Origin: Actinomycetes bacterium
GTDB taxonomy: Bacteria > Actinomycetota > Acidimicrobiia > Acidimicrobiales > JAMCPL01
Assembly (NCBI GenBank): GCA_021846725.1
Contig: JAJZWK010000050.1
Location: 1-8,026, forward strand
Length of the DNA stretch: 8,026 nucleotides
Reading direction: 5' to 3'
Of the stretch, positions 5,940 to 8,026 are shown in pieces. Made by a program: the position numbers and the translations under genes. The notes beneath the pieces were generated by a model that searched no databases, was not told where the DNA came from, and was given only the letters and a program-made list of their open reading frames with translations. The stretch's first letter is position 1. Each line of letters opens with the position of its first letter.

Positions 5940-7167
5940 GGATGAGGAGATCCGAACTTCCAGATATTCACTTATAGAGCTGGCAATAGCCTTGGCTGTT
6001 ATTATTGCTGGCTCGATATATTTCCACGGAGGCTATGTGCTCCTTGTCGTCGTTGCTATAGTCTTAATGGTTATGCTTCACGAACTGGGGCACTTCATCG
6101 CCGCAAAACTCAGTGGCATGAAAGTCACGGAGTACTTTTTCGGTTTCGGCCCCAAGCTATGGTCGATCAAACGTGGCGAAACCACCTATGGCATCAAGGC
6201 GCTACCGCTGGGTGGATATGTCAAGATTATCGGCATGACCAACATGGAAGAGGTGCCGGAAGAGGACGAACAGCGTGCGTACAGGTCAAAGCCGTTTCAT
6301 AGCCGTTTTGCGGTAGGTATAGCCGGATCGACCATGCACGGAATAATGGCGTTTATCATGCTATGGGCATTGGTGGTCTTTATTGGGGTGCCTGGTAATC
6401 ATGGGGCCGAGATAAGTAGCCTCGTACCTGTGTCGAAGGGTTATGATCCGGCATATCAAGCGGGTATGCGCGCAGGTGATATCATAACGTCGGCAAACGG
6501 CCATAAGATTACCGACTTTACCCAGCTAGCCAGTATAATCGAATCAAACTCTGGTCGCAAGGTCACCCTGATGGCTGAGCGTAACGGAGTGACAAGAGCA
6601 TACTCTGTGGTACCAGCACCCGTACGGGTGAATGGGCACATAGAGGGGCGTATCGGAGTACTTATTACTACCCCTACGGTCAGGTCTGGAGTGTTTGGTG
6701 GGGTGGTGTCTGCCGGTGAAGACTTTTCACGGGTGGTCTCGCTGAGCGTAGGTGCAATGGCTCATATATTCTCTATCCACGGGATTGCATCCTATTTCCA
6801 TGACCTTACAAGCTCTAAGGCGGCATCCAAGGCAGCAAAGACCGGCAACCGTCCGGAGTCAATATATGGTGCAGTGGTGACCGCCGCACAGGCGGCCAAG
6901 GCAGGGATAGGCGATCTACTCATAGTGCTTATATCCATAAACATATTTGTTGGCATAATAAACCTCTTTCCGATGCTGCCATTGGACGGTGGCCATGTCG
7001 TGATAGCTATCTATGAGAGGATACGCAGCCGAAAGGGTAGGCCATACCATGCTGATATCAAGAAGCTACTTCCAGCTACCTATGTCGTACTCAGCCTCTT
7101 GGTAATACTCTTCGTAACGTCATTTTATCTTGATATCGCTCATCCGGTAGTGAATCCGTTTAGTTGA
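5938..7167 (+). CDS. rseP: Membrane-embedded site-2 zinc metalloprotease, RseP/Rip1 family (M50)
   Basis: This intramembrane protease family performs regulated proteolysis, typically cleaving membrane anti-sigma factors after a first cut outside. The product is 409 residues, close to mycobacterial Rip1 (about 404). The first membrane segments (residues 12-57) carry the zinc motif HELGH at 48-52. FGFGPKLWSIKRGETTYGIK and LPLGGYVKIIGM (68-100, in two parts) are typical of the family. A second membrane segment region (127-152) follows, then a single PDZ domain of about residues 155-245 (YQAGMRAGDIITSANGHKI). The third zinc ligand is in NLFPMLPLDGGH (342-353, Asp350), followed by a last membrane segment (380-398). 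In place of the common GPxxN motif after the loop it has GSTMH (130-134). ATG 5938 is the only plausible start, since an in-frame TAG lies at 5929-5931, yet it lacks a Shine-Dalgarno sequence. The substrate is not encoded here. Confidence 0.94.
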   Translation: MDEEIRTSRYSLIELAIALAVIIAGSIYFHGGYVLLVVVAIVLMVMLHELGHFIAAKLSGMKVTEYFFGFGPKLWSIKRGETTYGIKALPLGGYVKIIGMTNMEEVPEEDEQRAYRSKPFHSRFAVGIAGSTMHGIMAFIMLWALVVFIGVPGNHGAEISSLVPVSKGYDPAYQAGMRAGDIITSANGHKITDFTQLASIIESNSGRKVTLMAERNGVTRAYSVVPAPVRVNGHIEGRIGVLITTPTVRSGVFGGVVSAGEDFSRVVSLSVGAMAHIFSIHGIASYFHDLTSSKAASKAAKTGNRPESIYGAVVTAAQAAKAGIGDLLIVLISINIFVGIINLFPMLPLDGGHVVIAIYERIRSRKGRPYHADIKKLLPATYVVLSLLVILFVTSFYLDIAHPVVNPFS

Positions 7168-7178
7168 AAGGTGGTGAG
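7167..7178 (+). promoter_or_regulatory. Strong ribosome binding site for ispG
   Basis: aaaggtggtgag, directly after the rseP stop codon, is a near-complete complement to the 16S rRNA 3' end and lies a few bases before the ATG at 7182. It is the best Shine-Dalgarno sequence in the window and fixes the ispG start. Confidence 0.8.
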
Positions 7179-7181
7179 TTC

Positions 7182-8026
7182 ATGAGGAATGATGACAAAT
7201 TACTTCCGGTCCGTAAAAGGACCAGGCAGATCCAGGTTGGTAATGTCGCTATAGGTGGTGATGCTCCTATATCGGTGCAGTCCATGACAACTACCAAGAC
7301 TGCAGATGTAGAGGCCACTTTGGCTCAGATATATGAGTTGGCTGGTGCTGGAGCAGATATAGTCAGATGCACGTGTAATGAAGAGCAAGCTGCCGTGGGG
7401 CTGGCCAAGATAGTGCCACGCTCTCCGGTTCCCATTATCGCCGATGTACATTTTCACTATGAAATGGCTCTGGCAGCAATTGAAGCTGGGGTGAACGGTC
7501 TCCGGTTGAATCCAGGGAATCTCAGAAAACCAGAAGAGATCAAGCTGGTAGCACGTGAGGCAAAAGATCATGCAATTCCAATTCGTATCGGGGTCAATGC
7601 CGGTTCACTCCATCCGGATCTACTTAAACGTTACGGTAAGCCGACTCCAGAGGCATTGGTGGAGTCTGCTCGTATTGAACTTGATATGTTTCATGAGGTG
7701 GACTTTGAGGACGTGAAGATCTCTGTCAAAGCATCAAACGTTATGCTTATGATCAATGCCTATCGTCTGGCATCCGAGAAGTTTGACAATCCGTTGCACC
7801 TGGGAGTTACTGAAGCAGGGCCCCTTCCTTCTGGCATGATAAAGACTACGGCAGGTATAGCTACGTTACTGGCTGAAGGAATAGGTGACACTATACGTTA
7901 CTCTCTTACTGCCGATCCGGTAGAAGAGGCTAAGGCTGGGCGTATCTTACTTGAATCAATGGGTCTTAGAAAGAGGAAGAGTGTAGATCTTATAGCTTGC
8001 CCGTCGTGCGGAAGAGCAGAAATAGA
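7182..8026 (+). CDS. ispG: 4-hydroxy-3-methylbut-2-en-1-yl diphosphate synthase (3' partial)
   Basis: IspG (GcpE) is the [4Fe-4S] enzyme that converts MEcPP to HMBPP, the penultimate step of the MEP pathway. The window holds 281 codons and ends inside the gene; about 100 residues are expected beyond. The TIM-barrel domain shows RKRTRQIQVGNVAIGG (11-26), ISVQSMTTTKT (30-40), PIIADVHFHYEMALAAIEAG (84-103), GLRLNPGN (106-113), IPIRIGVNAGSLHPDLLKRY (132-151), DVKISVKASN (177-186), LHLGVTEAG (205-213) and GIGDTIRYSLTADP (233-246). The first two cluster cysteines are in ACPSCGR (Cys273 and Cys276); the third lies outside. Residues 61-65, VRCTC, replace the more usual VRVxx, adding two cysteines away from the cluster site. 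ATG 7182 follows a strong ribosome binding site, 14 bases after the protease stop codon. The gene shares its pathway with dxr upstream. Confidence 0.96.
   Translation, partial: MRNDDKLLPVRKRTRQIQVGNVAIGGDAPISVQSMTTTKTADVEATLAQIYELAGAGADIVRCTCNEEQAAVGLAKIVPRSPVPIIADVHFHYEMALAAIEAGVNGLRLNPGNLRKPEEIKLVAREAKDHAIPIRIGVNAGSLHPDLLKRYGKPTPEALVESARIELDMFHEVDFEDVKISVKASNVMLMINAYRLASEKFDNPLHLGVTEAGPLPSGMIKTTAGIATLLAEGIGDTIRYSLTADPVEEAKAGRILLESMGLRKRKSVDLIACPSCGRAEI

Noticed and set aside
5902..5940. Promoter for the protease gene within the 18-bp element (ttgatt at 5912 with taagta at 5933)
   Set aside because: Spacing of about 15 bases is short and the -10 would overlap the start codon, placing the transcript start inside the gene.
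7200..7571. 123-residue minus-strand open frame opposite ispG
   Set aside because: It is fully contained within conserved ispG coding sequence and has no recognisable features of its own.

Overview
The window is one uninterrupted run of eight co-directional (+ strand) housekeeping genes, cut inside the first and the last: rpsB (5' end missing) - tsf - pyrH - frr - cdsA - dxr - rseP-type site-2 protease - ispG (3' end missing). Gaps between genes run from 2 to about 80 bases. I see no intrinsic terminator, tRNA, rRNA, CRISPR array, insertion sequence or phage gene. No gene-free stretch exceeds 100 bases.

The organism is a bacterium, most likely an actinomycetote. frr is followed directly by cdsA with no uppS between them, and dxr, the M50 protease and ispG follow, which is the actinobacterial order. 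Several protein signatures (IspG 'VRCTCNEEQAA', the protease's 'AGSTMH', a long acidic cytoplasmic leader on CdsA with an 'LPAWTDPPTG' motif) resemble what I remember from class Acidimicrobiia. That class assignment is from memory and is not proven here. Base composition looks close to 50% GC by eye, low for Actinomycetota, and Ile ATA and Arg AGG codons are used heavily even in translation genes.

Layout: 1-958 ribosomal protein S2 with a long acidic Gly/Ala/Glu tail built from DNA repeats; 1004-1798 EF-Ts (TTG start); 1832-2569 UMP kinase; 2649-3218 ribosome recycling factor; 3221-4627 CDP-diacylglycerol synthase with a ~198-residue acidic N-terminal extension; 4672-5898 DXP reductoisomerase; 5938-7167 intramembrane site-2 metalloprotease; 7182-8026 IspG up to its first two Fe-S cysteines.

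Functionally, the cluster joins translation (S2, EF-Ts, RRF) to pyrimidine nucleotide supply (UMP kinase feeds UTP/CTP), to phospholipid synthesis (CdsA uses CTP), to the MEP isoprenoid pathway (DXR, IspG) and to envelope stress proteolysis. This is a growth-linked operon. The unusual material is added to the conserved genes: two unrelated acidic low-complexity expansions with internal repeats (S2 tail, CdsA leader), an 18-bp near-identical element in the spacers before dxr and before the protease gene, and the ATA-rich codon use. I found no evidence of a wholly new system.
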